Of a stretch of 13,486 bases of DNA, positions 1 to 6,216 are shown piece after piece (within the stretch, counting starts at the first letter, position 1; each line of letters starts with the position of its first letter). The notes below the pieces were generated by a model that did not search any database, was not told the DNA's origin, and was given only the letters and a program-made list of their open reading frames with translations. The translations under genes were made by a program, and so were the position numbers. This stretch comes from Bacillota bacterium. Lineage in GTDB: Bacteria; Bacillota; UBA5301; JASBVW01. The stretch lies in contig JASBVW010000011.1 in NCBI GenBank assembly GCA_029961005.1, forward strand, positions 1-13,486. Direction: 5' to 3'.

Positions 1-635
1 TATACTTCTGCGCCCGTATGGGGTTTCCTGCCCACCGGGAGCGGAAAGAAGAAGTGGCCTCCCCGCCCGTAGAGCCAAGCGTACCAGCGCCGGACGGCCA
101 GCACCCGCTCTACGTACCAGCGCGTCTCCCAAAAAGGGATCTGATGCAAGGTTTCCCGCTCCCCCGTCCAGCGCTCCTCCTCCAGCCAGCGGCGCACCCT
201 GGCCCCCCCGCCGTTATAGGCCGCCAGGGCCAGCACTTCGTCGCCACCAAATTCGTTCAGCAGGGTTCGCAGGTACCAGCTGCCGAACTCTACGTTCACC
301 TCCGGGTCGTAGAGCAGAGCGGGGTTAAAGGAGGACATGCCCCGGGCCTCGGCGATCCACCTGGCCGTCTCCGGCATCAACTGCATCAGCCCCAGGGCGC
401 CTTTAGAGGAGCGCGCCTGGGGGTCAAAGCGGCTCTCCACCCGGATCATGGCGTACAGAAGCCACGGGTCCAGGTTGTACCGCCGGGCGGCCTTCTCCAC
501 CACTTCTTGGTAGTAAAGGGGAAAGACCAACCGCAAAAAGGGCCTGCTGGTCAGAGTCAGACCCAGAACCGCCAGCACCATCAAGGCCACCAGCAGGCGC
601 CGCCGCGAGAAAAGAAAGCCCTCGAAGACAGGCAA
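1..635 (-). CDS. Membrane-anchored lytic transglycosylase (SLT / MltE-like), 3' end cut by the window edge
   Basis: This enzyme probably cleaves the MurNAc-GlcNAc bond of peptidoglycan to give 1,6-anhydro ends, acting outside the membrane. About 211 residues are visible. A basic N-terminus (SRRR, residues 10-13) and a hydrophobic segment (about 14-30) form a signal anchor. The catalytic domain follows, with the ES motif (Glu67, Ser68) in IRVESRFDP, then the GLMQLMPETA motif (82-91) and AYNGG (139-143), all diagnostic of SLT-domain lyases. I chose the TTG at 633-635, which lies in frame before the membrane segment. It has an AAGGAG only 3 bases upstream, so the start is uncertain. It begins 26 bases after the mgsA stop and is probably the last or near-last gene of the polA operon. 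The next codon begins TA at the window edge, so the stop may be right there, which would fit the usual family length of about 200 residues. Confidence 0.9.
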   Translation of the reverse strand, partial: MPVFEGFLFSRRRLLVALMVLAVLGLTLTSRPFLRLVFPLYYQEVVEKAARRYNLDPWLLYAMIRVESRFDPQARSSKGALGLMQLMPETARWIAEARGMSSFNPALLYDPEVNVEFGSWYLRTLLNEFGGDEVLALAAYNGGGARVRRWLEEERWTGERETLHQIPFWETRWYVERVLAVRRWYAWLYGRGGHFFFPLPVGRKPHTGAEV

Positions 636-661
636 AAACTCCTTGCCCCCCTGCTGATAGT

Positions 662-1045
662 TTACTCTCCTTCAGCACCGCATAACCCATGGAGCAGGAG
701 CTCCGCCGTGGCCAGATTGGTGGCCAGGGGGACGTTGTGCACGTCGCAGACGCGCAAGAGGGCGGTGATGTCCGGCTCATGGGGTTGGGCCGTCAACGGA
801 TCCCGCAAGAAGATGACTCCTTGGATTTCCCCCGCCGCCACCCGCGCCCCAATCTGCTGATCTCCGCCCAGGGGACCGGAGAGCATCCGGGTCACCGGCA
901 GGCCGCACTGCTCCTCCACCAGACGCCCGGTGGTCCCGGTGGCAATCAGGTCGAAGCGGGCTAAAAGCTCCCGGTGCCTTTGGACGAAGGACAACAGCTC
1001 GTCCTTCTTTTGGTCATGAGCGATCAAGGCCAGCCTCTTCTTCAC
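662..1045 (-). CDS. mgsA: Methylglyoxal synthase
   Basis: Converts dihydroxyacetone phosphate to methylglyoxal plus phosphate, a bypass of lower glycolysis used when phosphate is scarce or sugar phosphates build up. The 127-residue product has the usual length of a compact MgsA. Visible motifs are AHD (residues 9-11), the phosphate-binding GTTGR (37-41), SGPLGGDQQIG (56-66) with the presumed catalytic Asp62, and the FLRDPLTAQPHEPD segment with His89 and Asp92. The start is GTG at 1043-1045, preceded by a strong GGGAGGAG seven bases upstream. The first 32 bases lie inside the end of coaE, so the two are probably translationally coupled. A product as reactive as methylglyoxal is usually made under tight allosteric phosphate control, a family property that cannot be read here. 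Identification is firm. Confidence 0.96.
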   Translation of the reverse strand: MKKRLALIAHDQKKDELLSFVQRHRELLARFDLIATGTTGRLVEEQCGLPVTRMLSGPLGGDQQIGARVAAGEIQGVIFLRDPLTAQPHEPDITALLRVCDVHNVPLATNLATAELLLHGLCGAEGE

Positions 1046-1628
1046 GCCGCAACTCCTCCCACACCTCGGCCGCCCGCGCCTCCAACTCTTCCCGCGTGCC
1101 GCTGTTCTCGATCACGTAATCCGCCCGCCGCACCTTCTCCGCCTGGGGCCATTGGGCCTGCAGGCGGGCTCGAGCCTCCTCCGGTCGCAGCCCCCGGCCA
1201 GCCACCAGCCTCTCCACCTGAACCTCCTCCGGCGCGGTGACCACCACCACGCGGTCCACCAGGTCCTCCAGCCCCGCCTCCAGGAGCAAAGGCGCGTCCA
1301 CCACGATCAGGCGGCCCGCGGCCCGGGCCCGTCGGATCCGTTCCTCTATCCGGGCCCGGATGCGGGGGTGGGTGATGCGGTTTAAGTCAGCGCGGGCCTT
1401 CGGGTCAGCAAAGACGGCGGCGCCCAAAAGGCGCCGGTCGATCCTCCCCCGCCCGTCCAGGATGCCGGGGCCGAACCGCTCCACCACCTCCCGCCAGGCC
1501 GGCCTTCCCTTGGCCAGGAGCGCGTGGCCGATTCGGTCGGCATCGATCACTATCGCCCCCCAGCGGCGCCAGAGAGCAGCCACGGTGCTCTTGCCCGCGG
1601 CAATCCCTCCCGTCAGGCCCACGATCAC
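1014..1628 (-). CDS. coaE: Dephospho-CoA kinase
   Basis: Catalyses the last step of coenzyme A synthesis, ATP-dependent phosphorylation of the 3'-hydroxyl of dephospho-CoA in the cytoplasm. The product has 204 residues, normal for the family. It opens with VIVGLTGGIAAGKST, containing the P-loop GIAAGKST (residues 8-15), followed by the DADRIGH substrate-binding motif, the RITHPRIRARIEE helix and the VVVDAPLLLEAGL segment typical of CoaE. The open frame runs upstream to 1712, but the GTG at 1626-1628 places the P-loop at the expected distance from the N-terminus and has GGAGGAGAGAGG just before it, so I take it as the start. It follows ytaF by 46 bases, and its 3' end overlaps mgsA by 32 bases. 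The polA-mutM-ytaF-coaE order also occurs in Bacillus and many Clostridia. Confidence 0.96.
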   Translation of the reverse strand: MIVGLTGGIAAGKSTVAALWRRWGAIVIDADRIGHALLAKGRPAWREVVERFGPGILDGRGRIDRRLLGAAVFADPKARADLNRITHPRIRARIEERIRRARAAGRLIVVDAPLLLEAGLEDLVDRVVVVTAPEEVQVERLVAGRGLRPEEARARLQAQWPQAEKVRRADYVIENSGTREELEARAAEVWEELRREEEAGLDRS

Positions 1629-1674
1629 GCCTCTCTCTCCTCCCTGCGCCCGTGCTCTAAGGTAGCCGAAGCAC

Positions 1675-2262
1675 CTAGCCCCGCCAGAAGAGCCGGTGAA
1701 GCCCCAGGGCAATTAAGAGGCAACCCGGCAAGCGCCCCAGTACGGGAGCCGCCTTTCCCCAGTCCGCCCAGGCCCGCCCCAGGCGCAGCCCCGCCGCAGT
1801 AAAGAGGAACGTCACTCCCCCCACCAGAGCCGGCAGCCACGGCCTCCCCAGCCCCGACAGGCCCGCCCCCACTCCGGCCGCAGCGGCATCCAGGGCCAGG
1901 GCCAGCCCCAGGAGAGCCGCCTCTCCCAGGCTCAACTGGCCGGAGCGGTCCAGGTCCGCTGCGGTAGGGTCGGCCAGGATGCGCACCACCACGGCCAGTG
2001 AGCCCAGCCGACACACCTCCCCCAAAAGATGCCAAAGGCCGATGCCTACCAGGATCAGAGCGCCCAGGATCCGGCTCCAAACGGGCGCCAGAGCTTCCAC
2101 CGCCACCCCGGCGCCGGTCAGGGTAAGGAAAAAGAGCGCAGCGGAAGTGCCCGCTACCACAACCAAAGCCAAGAAAGGCACGCGGATGCGTTGCAAACCA
2201 TAGGCGATCCCCGCCCCCAGTCCGTCCAGGCTGAGGGCCACCGCCAAGAGCAACGGCGTCAT
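1675..2262 (-). CDS. ytaF: Sporulation membrane protein YtaF (MntP-related)
   Basis: A polytopic membrane protein of 195 residues in the YtaF family, associated with endospore formers and distantly related to MntP manganese exporters. Its substrate is not established. The N-terminal ALSLDGLGAGIAYGLQRIRVP motif (residues 9-29) is characteristic. Asp13 in the first helix and Asp125 in the later LALALDAAAAGVGAG helix sit in the two internally similar halves, like the paired acidic residues of MntP. Between the halves, DLDRSGQLSLGE (103-114) matches a 12-residue EF-hand loop (acidic or oxygen ligands at 1, 3, 5; Gly at 6; Glu at 12). About six hydrophobic segments are visible. The start is ATG at 2260-2262, with GGAGAGAGGGGG upstream; the frame is open further upstream but that part is not hydrophobic. 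It lies 116 bases after mutM, behind its own candidate promoter. Confidence 0.92.
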   Translation of the reverse strand: MTPLLLAVALSLDGLGAGIAYGLQRIRVPFLALVVVAGTSAALFFLTLTGAGVAVEALAPVWSRILGALILVGIGLWHLLGEVCRLGSLAVVVRILADPTAADLDRSGQLSLGEAALLGLALALDAAAAGVGAGLSGLGRPWLPALVGGVTFLFTAAGLRLGRAWADWGKAAPVLGRLPGCLLIALGLHRLFWRG

Positions 2263-2291
2263 GGCGGACCCCCTCTCTCCTCGTCTCCGCT

Positions 2292-2340
2292 GTGCGCCGC
2301 GGCCGGCCCGGTGGGCTGGGCCCGCGCGGCTTTGGCGCAC
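2292..2340 (-). other. GC-rich inverted repeat between mutM and ytaF
   Basis: GTGCGCC (2292-2298) is exactly complementary to GGCGCAC (2334-2340). Inside it, GGCCC (2305-2309) pairs with GGGCC (2318-2322). An alternative outer pairing, GCCGCG (2297-2302) with CGCGGC (2325-2330), overlaps the first. No run of T follows on either strand, so it is not a standard intrinsic terminator. If the candidate promoter at 2352-2380 is real, the structure would begin only a few bases from the 5' end of the ytaF transcript and could protect that RNA or affect its translation. That is inference; the pairing is directly visible. Confidence 0.5.
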
Positions 2341-2351
2341 GGCCTCCCGCT

Positions 2352-2380
2352 ATCGTATGAGGAGAGAAGGGGATCGGTTC
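2352..2380 (-). promoter_or_regulatory. Candidate promoter for ytaF (sigma-E-like -10)
   Basis: On the minus strand, CATACGAT (2359 down to 2352) matches the Bacillus sigma-E -10 consensus CATACAAT at 7 of 8 positions. With the standard 14-base spacer the -35 would be GAACCGA (2380 down to 2374), overlapping the mutM stop, and this agrees poorly with the consensus. The same bases read as a sigma-A -10 (TACGAT) have no good -35 either. A separate mother-cell promoter for ytaF inside a housekeeping operon would make biological sense, but the weak -35 keeps confidence low. Confidence 0.33.
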
Positions 2381-3200
2381 AGCGCTGACAGTGCGGGCAA
2401 AAGGTGGTCCCCCGCCCGGCTACCCGCATCCGCTGCAGGGGCGCCCCGCACCGCCGGCAGGGTTGCCCCTTGCGGCCGTAGACGGAGAGCACCTTCTGGA
2501 AACCGCCCGGCTCCCCGCGGCCGTCTACGTAATCGCGCACGGAAGTCCCGCGCAGGCGGATCCCCTCCGCCAGGACGGCGCGAATGGCCTCCCAAAGGCG
2601 TTCCACCTCAGCAGACGCCAGCTCCGGCACCGGCCGGTCCGGCCGCAAGCCGGCCCGAAAGAGCGCCTCGTCGGCGTAAATATTGCCCATTCCGGCCACC
2701 ACCGCCTGGTCCAGGAGGGCCCCCTTGATCGGGCCGCGCCGCCGGGCCAGGGCCGAGCGGAACCAGTCCAAGGTGAACTCCTCGCTTAAGGGTTCTGGCG
2801 CCAGGCCGGCCAAGGAGGAGACGGCCTGCCGCTCCCCGGCCTTCACCAGGTGGATGGTGCCAAACTTGCGCACGTCGGCAAAATGCAGGGCCTCCCCCTC
2901 GTCTAAAAAGAAGACGGCCCGGGTGTGGCGGCCCGGCTCTTGCTCCGCCGGGGTCAGGACCAGCCGGCCGGTCAGGCGCAAGTGGAAGATGAGCTCTTCC
3001 CCGGAGGCCAAGCACAGGATAAGGTGCTTTCCGCGCCGCTCCACCCCTGTAATCCTCTGCCCCCTCACCCGCTCCCCAAACTCCCGGAGGGCGGGAGCCT
3101 TGATCGCCCCCGGCCAGAGAACCTCCACGTCCGTAATCGTCCGGCCGGCCAGGGGAGTCAGGTCGCGCCGGATGGTCTCCACCTCCGGTAGCTCAGGCAT
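2379..3200 (-). CDS. mutM: Formamidopyrimidine-DNA glycosylase (Fpg)
   Basis: Bifunctional DNA glycosylase/AP lyase that removes 8-oxoguanine and formamidopyrimidines in base-excision repair. The 273-residue product has the standard length. It starts MPELPEVETIRRDL, so the processed protein has the catalytic N-terminal Pro2 with Glu3. Lys58 in RRGKHL is the conserved DNA-contacting lysine. The helix-two-turn-helix region contains the GMGNIYADEALFRAG motif, and the protein ends in a complete zinc finger (Cys248, Cys251, Cys268, Cys271) with Arg263 at its tip. The ATG at 3198-3200 overlaps the polA stop by 8 bases and has AGGGGG just upstream, so it is probably coupled to polA. Nothing is missing. 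A repair polymerase followed directly by a glycosylase gives a compact base-excision repair pair. Confidence 0.97.
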   Translation of the reverse strand: MPELPEVETIRRDLTPLAGRTITDVEVLWPGAIKAPALREFGERVRGQRITGVERRGKHLILCLASGEELIFHLRLTGRLVLTPAEQEPGRHTRAVFFLDEGEALHFADVRKFGTIHLVKAGERQAVSSLAGLAPEPLSEEFTLDWFRSALARRRGPIKGALLDQAVVAGMGNIYADEALFRAGLRPDRPVPELASAEVERLWEAIRAVLAEGIRLRGTSVRDYVDGRGEPGGFQKVLSVYGRKGQPCRRCGAPLQRMRVAGRGTTFCPHCQR

Positions 3201-6036
3201 AAGGGACCCCCTCTCGCCAATTCTTCCCTACCTTGACCTCCACCACCAGGGGAACCCGGAGCTGCACCACGCCTTCCATGGCCCGCCGCACCACTGCAGC
3301 CGCCCGCGGCATCTCCTCCTCCGGGCCCTCGAGGAGAAGCTCGTCGTGGACCTGGAGGATCATGGCCGTGGCCAACCCCTCCTCCCGCAAAGCCCTCTCC
3401 ACGGCCAGCATAGCCAGCTTGATGATATCGGCGGCGCTTCCCTGGATGGGCGTATTCATGGCCGTGCGCTCGGCAAAGCTCCGGACGGCGTAGTTGCGGC
3501 TGTGCAGGTCCGGGAGGTAACGGCGCCGGTGGAGAAGGGTGGTGACGTACCCCTTCTCCCGGGCTTCCCTCACCACCCGCTCCAGGTACTCCTTCACCTT
3601 CGGGTAGCGGCGGAAGTAGCCCTCGATGTAGGCCTGGGCCTCCGCCTGGTCGATGCCGGTGCCCTTGGCCAGGCCGAAGCTGCTGATTCCGTAGACAATG
3701 CCGAAGTTGACCGCCTTGGCCCCGTCCCGCATCTGGGGGGTGACCTCCTCCAGGGGAACGCCGAAGATCTCCGCCGCCGTGCGGGCGTGGATGTCCTCCC
3801 CCCGCCGGAAGGCCTCGATCAGGGCCTCGTCCTCCGAGATGTGGGCCAAAAGGCGCAGCTCAATCTGGGAGTAGTCGGCGCTCAGGAGCGAGTAGTCCGG
3901 CCGCCCGGGAATGAAGGCCTCCCTCAGGCGCCCGCCCTCCTCCGTCCGCACCGGAATGTTCTGCAAGTTGGGGTTGGCGCTGCTCAGGCGCCCCGTAGCC
4001 GTGACCGTCTGGTTGAAGGTGGTGTGAACCCGCCCTGTCTCGGGGTGGATCAGGTCGGCCAGGGCGTCGGTATAGGTGGTCTTCAGCTTCATCAACTGGC
4101 GGTACTCCAGGATGCGGGCCACGATCTCGTGCTGCGGGGCCAGGGCCTCCAGGACCTCGGCGCTGGTGGAGTAGCCGGTCTTGGTCTTCTTCCCCAGCGG
4201 CAGCTTGAGCCGCTCAAAGAGGACCTCCCCCAGCTGGCGGGGCGAGTTGAGGTTAAACTCCATCCCTGCCAGCTGATAGATCTGGCGGGCCAGTTCCTCC
4301 ATCCGGCTTCCCAGCTCAGCGGACATCTCCCGCAGCCGCGGCACGTCCACCGCCACCCCCCGCAGCTCCATGGCCGCCAGCACCTCCGCCAGGGGCATCT
4401 CCACCTCCCGAAAGAGGGCCCCCAAACCGTCGGCGGCCAGGCGCGGCTCCTCTTCCTCCTGGGCGCGCAGCACGAGCTCCACCAGCCCGGCAAAGTACGA
4501 GGCGATCTCCCGCTGCTCCGCCGGCTCAGCCGGCCAGGGGGGGCATTCCCCCCGGCGGGGATCGCCCAGCGCCGCGGGGCGCTGAGGCAGGCCGGTGCGC
4601 AGGAGGGACATGGCCACCTCTTCCAGCCCGTGGGCGCCGCGGCCGGGGTCGAGCAGGTAAGAGGCGATCATCACGTCAAAGTCTTCCCCGCCGGCGCCGG
4701 CGCCCCAGGCCCTTGCCCTTCCCTCCTCCTGTCCCAGGTGGACCAGGAAGCGCCGGCCCGCCACCAGGGAGGTCTTGAGGTCGTGCCAGACCCGCATCAA
4801 CCCCGGTTCCACCAGGGCGGGCAGGAAGACTTCGGCCACCAGGGCGCGCCACCCTTTCTCCGGGGGCAGGGGCAAGAAGCGCGCCGGCCGGCTGTCTCCG
4901 GCCTCCGCCAGCCGATAGGCGAGGCCAAAGAGGTCGGCCTGCATAGCCGCGGGAGCGGTCAACCCAAAGTGAACCCCTACCCGGGGTGGCTTTCCGCCCG
5001 AGCGGGCAGCCACCTGCCGTAGCTCTGCAGCGGCCTGCCGGAGGGCCTCTTCTCCCTCGATGATCTCCACCGGCGCCGCCGGCGGCTCTGCGACCCGCAC
5101 CAGCCCCGGGGCCTCACCTCCCTCGCCGGCGGAGGGTTCCTCTCCCCCCGGCGCTCCCGCCGCGGGGCTTTTGAGGCGGCGGGCCAGGGAGTAGAACTCC
5201 AACTCCAAGAAGAGCTGGTAGAGCTTGTCCCGGTCGGGAGCCACGGGAGGGAGGGCTTCCAGGTCGATCTCCAGGGGGGCGCAACACTCGATGGCGGCCA
5301 GCCTTTTGCTGAGCAAGGCTTCCTCCCGGTGCTCTTCCAGCGCCCGCCGCTGGCGGGGCGGCAGCTGATCCAGGTGCGCCAGGACCCCCTCCACGCTGCC
5401 GTAGCGCTGGATCAATTCCAGGGCCGTCTTCTCCCCGATGCCGGCCACTCCGGGAATGTTGTCGGAGGGGTCGCCCATCAGACCCTTGACCTCCACCAGC
5501 TGCTCCGGCTCCACCCCGTAGCGGGCCCGGACCGCCTCCACGTCGTAGGTATCCACTTCCGTGACCCCTTTGCGCATCAGGAGGACGCGGGTGTGGGGAT
5601 TGACCAGTTGCAAAGCGTCCCGGTCGCCGGTGAAGATGAGCACCTCCCACCCCCGCTCCCGGGCCAAGCGGGCCACGGTGCCGATGACGTCGTCCGCCTC
5701 GTACCCGTCCAGTTCGTAAATGGGAAAGCCAAAGGCGGAGACGACCTGCTTGACCCGCTCCACCTGTGGGCGCAGATCCTCCGGCATGGAGGGCCGCTGG
5801 GCCTTGTACCCGTCAAAGGCTTCGTGCCGGAAGGTGGGGCCGGGCCGGTCAAAAGCCACCAGGACGCGGTCCGGACGCTCCGACTCCAAGAGCCGCCAGA
5901 GCATCAGGGCAAAGCCGTAAACGGCATTGGTCGGCTCGCCGGCCGAGGTGGACAGGCTCGGGAGGGCGTGGTAGGCCCGATGGAGCAAGCTGCTCCCGTC
6001 CAGCACGGCCAGCACTTTGCGCCGGGGCGCGTTCAC
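3193..6036 (-). CDS. polA: DNA polymerase I with 5' nuclease and degenerate 3'-5' exonuclease domain
   Basis: Fills repair gaps and removes RNA primers. The product has 947 residues. The 5' nuclease domain (about 1-290) keeps LDGSSLLHRAYH, the YEADDVIGT acidic cluster (112-120), FTGDRDALQL and GLMGDPSDNIPG. The polymerase domain has motif A DYSQIELR (Asp721), the O-helix from Arg770 (with Lys774, Phe778, Tyr782) and motif C VHDE (Asp898, Glu899). The central domain (about 325-520) is folded like a proofreading domain but lacks its metal ligands. The E. coli Asp355/Glu357 site reads RVGVHFGLT (352-360), the Asp424 site is Ser423 in HDLKTSL, and no YxxxD motif is seen near 510-520. It should therefore not proofread, as in Thermus and Geobacillus enzymes. 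The start is GTG at 6034-6036. It is divergent from the SLH gene and overlaps mutM by 8 bases. Confidence 0.97.
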   Translation of the reverse strand: MNAPRRKVLAVLDGSSLLHRAYHALPSLSTSAGEPTNAVYGFALMLWRLLESERPDRVLVAFDRPGPTFRHEAFDGYKAQRPSMPEDLRPQVERVKQVVSAFGFPIYELDGYEADDVIGTVARLARERGWEVLIFTGDRDALQLVNPHTRVLLMRKGVTEVDTYDVEAVRARYGVEPEQLVEVKGLMGDPSDNIPGVAGIGEKTALELIQRYGSVEGVLAHLDQLPPRQRRALEEHREEALLSKRLAAIECCAPLEIDLEALPPVAPDRDKLYQLFLELEFYSLARRLKSPAAGAPGGEEPSAGEGGEAPGLVRVAEPPAAPVEIIEGEEALRQAAAELRQVAARSGGKPPRVGVHFGLTAPAAMQADLFGLAYRLAEAGDSRPARFLPLPPEKGWRALVAEVFLPALVEPGLMRVWHDLKTSLVAGRRFLVHLGQEEGRARAWGAGAGGEDFDVMIASYLLDPGRGAHGLEEVAMSLLRTGLPQRPAALGDPRRGECPPWPAEPAEQREIASYFAGLVELVLRAQEEEEPRLAADGLGALFREVEMPLAEVLAAMELRGVAVDVPRLREMSAELGSRMEELARQIYQLAGMEFNLNSPRQLGEVLFERLKLPLGKKTKTGYSTSAEVLEALAPQHEIVARILEYRQLMKLKTTYTDALADLIHPETGRVHTTFNQTVTATGRLSSANPNLQNIPVRTEEGGRLREAFIPGRPDYSLLSADYSQIELRLLAHISEDEALIEAFRRGEDIHARTAAEIFGVPLEEVTPQMRDGAKAVNFGIVYGISSFGLAKGTGIDQAEAQAYIEGYFRRYPKVKEYLERVVREAREKGYVTTLLHRRRYLPDLHSRNYAVRSFAERTAMNTPIQGSAADIIKLAMLAVERALREEGLATAMILQVHDELLLEGPEEEMPRAAAVVRRAMEGVVQLRVPLVVEVKVGKNWREGVPYA

Positions 6037-6216
6037 CTTTTTTCACCCCCACCCCGGTATTATTACACGCCCGGTGGCGAAAACCTCCCGGCAGGGGTAG
6101 CCTTTCCCTGTCCGGGCTGCACTTGCCTCCGCCGCCCACATTTACAAAAAGGATTGCCTACAGGTGGCGAGAAATCCGCTATTGAGGCGATAAGTCGGGA
6201 AAGACGGGAGGAGGAG
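6037..6216. other. Divergent intergenic region between polA and the SLH-protein gene
   Basis: These 180 bases must hold the promoters for both flanking genes. AT-rich patches lie at 6057-6066 and 6141-6150. For the SLH gene, TTGCCT (6154-6159) followed 17-18 bases later by CGCTATT is a weak sigma-A candidate. For polA, TAATAATAC on the minus strand (6065 down to 6057) could be a -10, but no matching -35 is seen. The octamer GGTGGCGA occurs twice, at 6073-6080 and 6163-6170, each followed by an A-rich stretch and CC. The region ends in GGGAGGAGGAG directly before the SLH start codon, a strong ribosome site. No hairpin terminator or riboswitch was recognised. Confidence 0.4.

Noticed and set aside
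662..780. Frameshift or gene fusion at the mgsA/lytic transglycosylase boundary
   Set aside because: mgsA has its own stop at full family length and the transglycosylase has its own start and signal anchor, so these are two intact genes.
1629..1712. N-terminal extension of CoaE to 1712
   Set aside because: The extra 28 residues show no homology and would overlap the end of ytaF; GTG at 1628 has a strong ribosome site and places the P-loop correctly.
2292..2340. Intrinsic terminator between mutM and ytaF
   Set aside because: The hairpin is strong, but no T-run follows on the minus strand, and coaE and the later genes form a conserved cluster with polA.
2683..5022. A 779-codon open frame on the plus strand opposite mutM and polA
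   Set aside because: It lies antisense to two clear, conserved enzymes and its translation is rich in Arg, Pro, Gly, His and Gln with no family motif. Long antisense frames are expected in GC-rich DNA.
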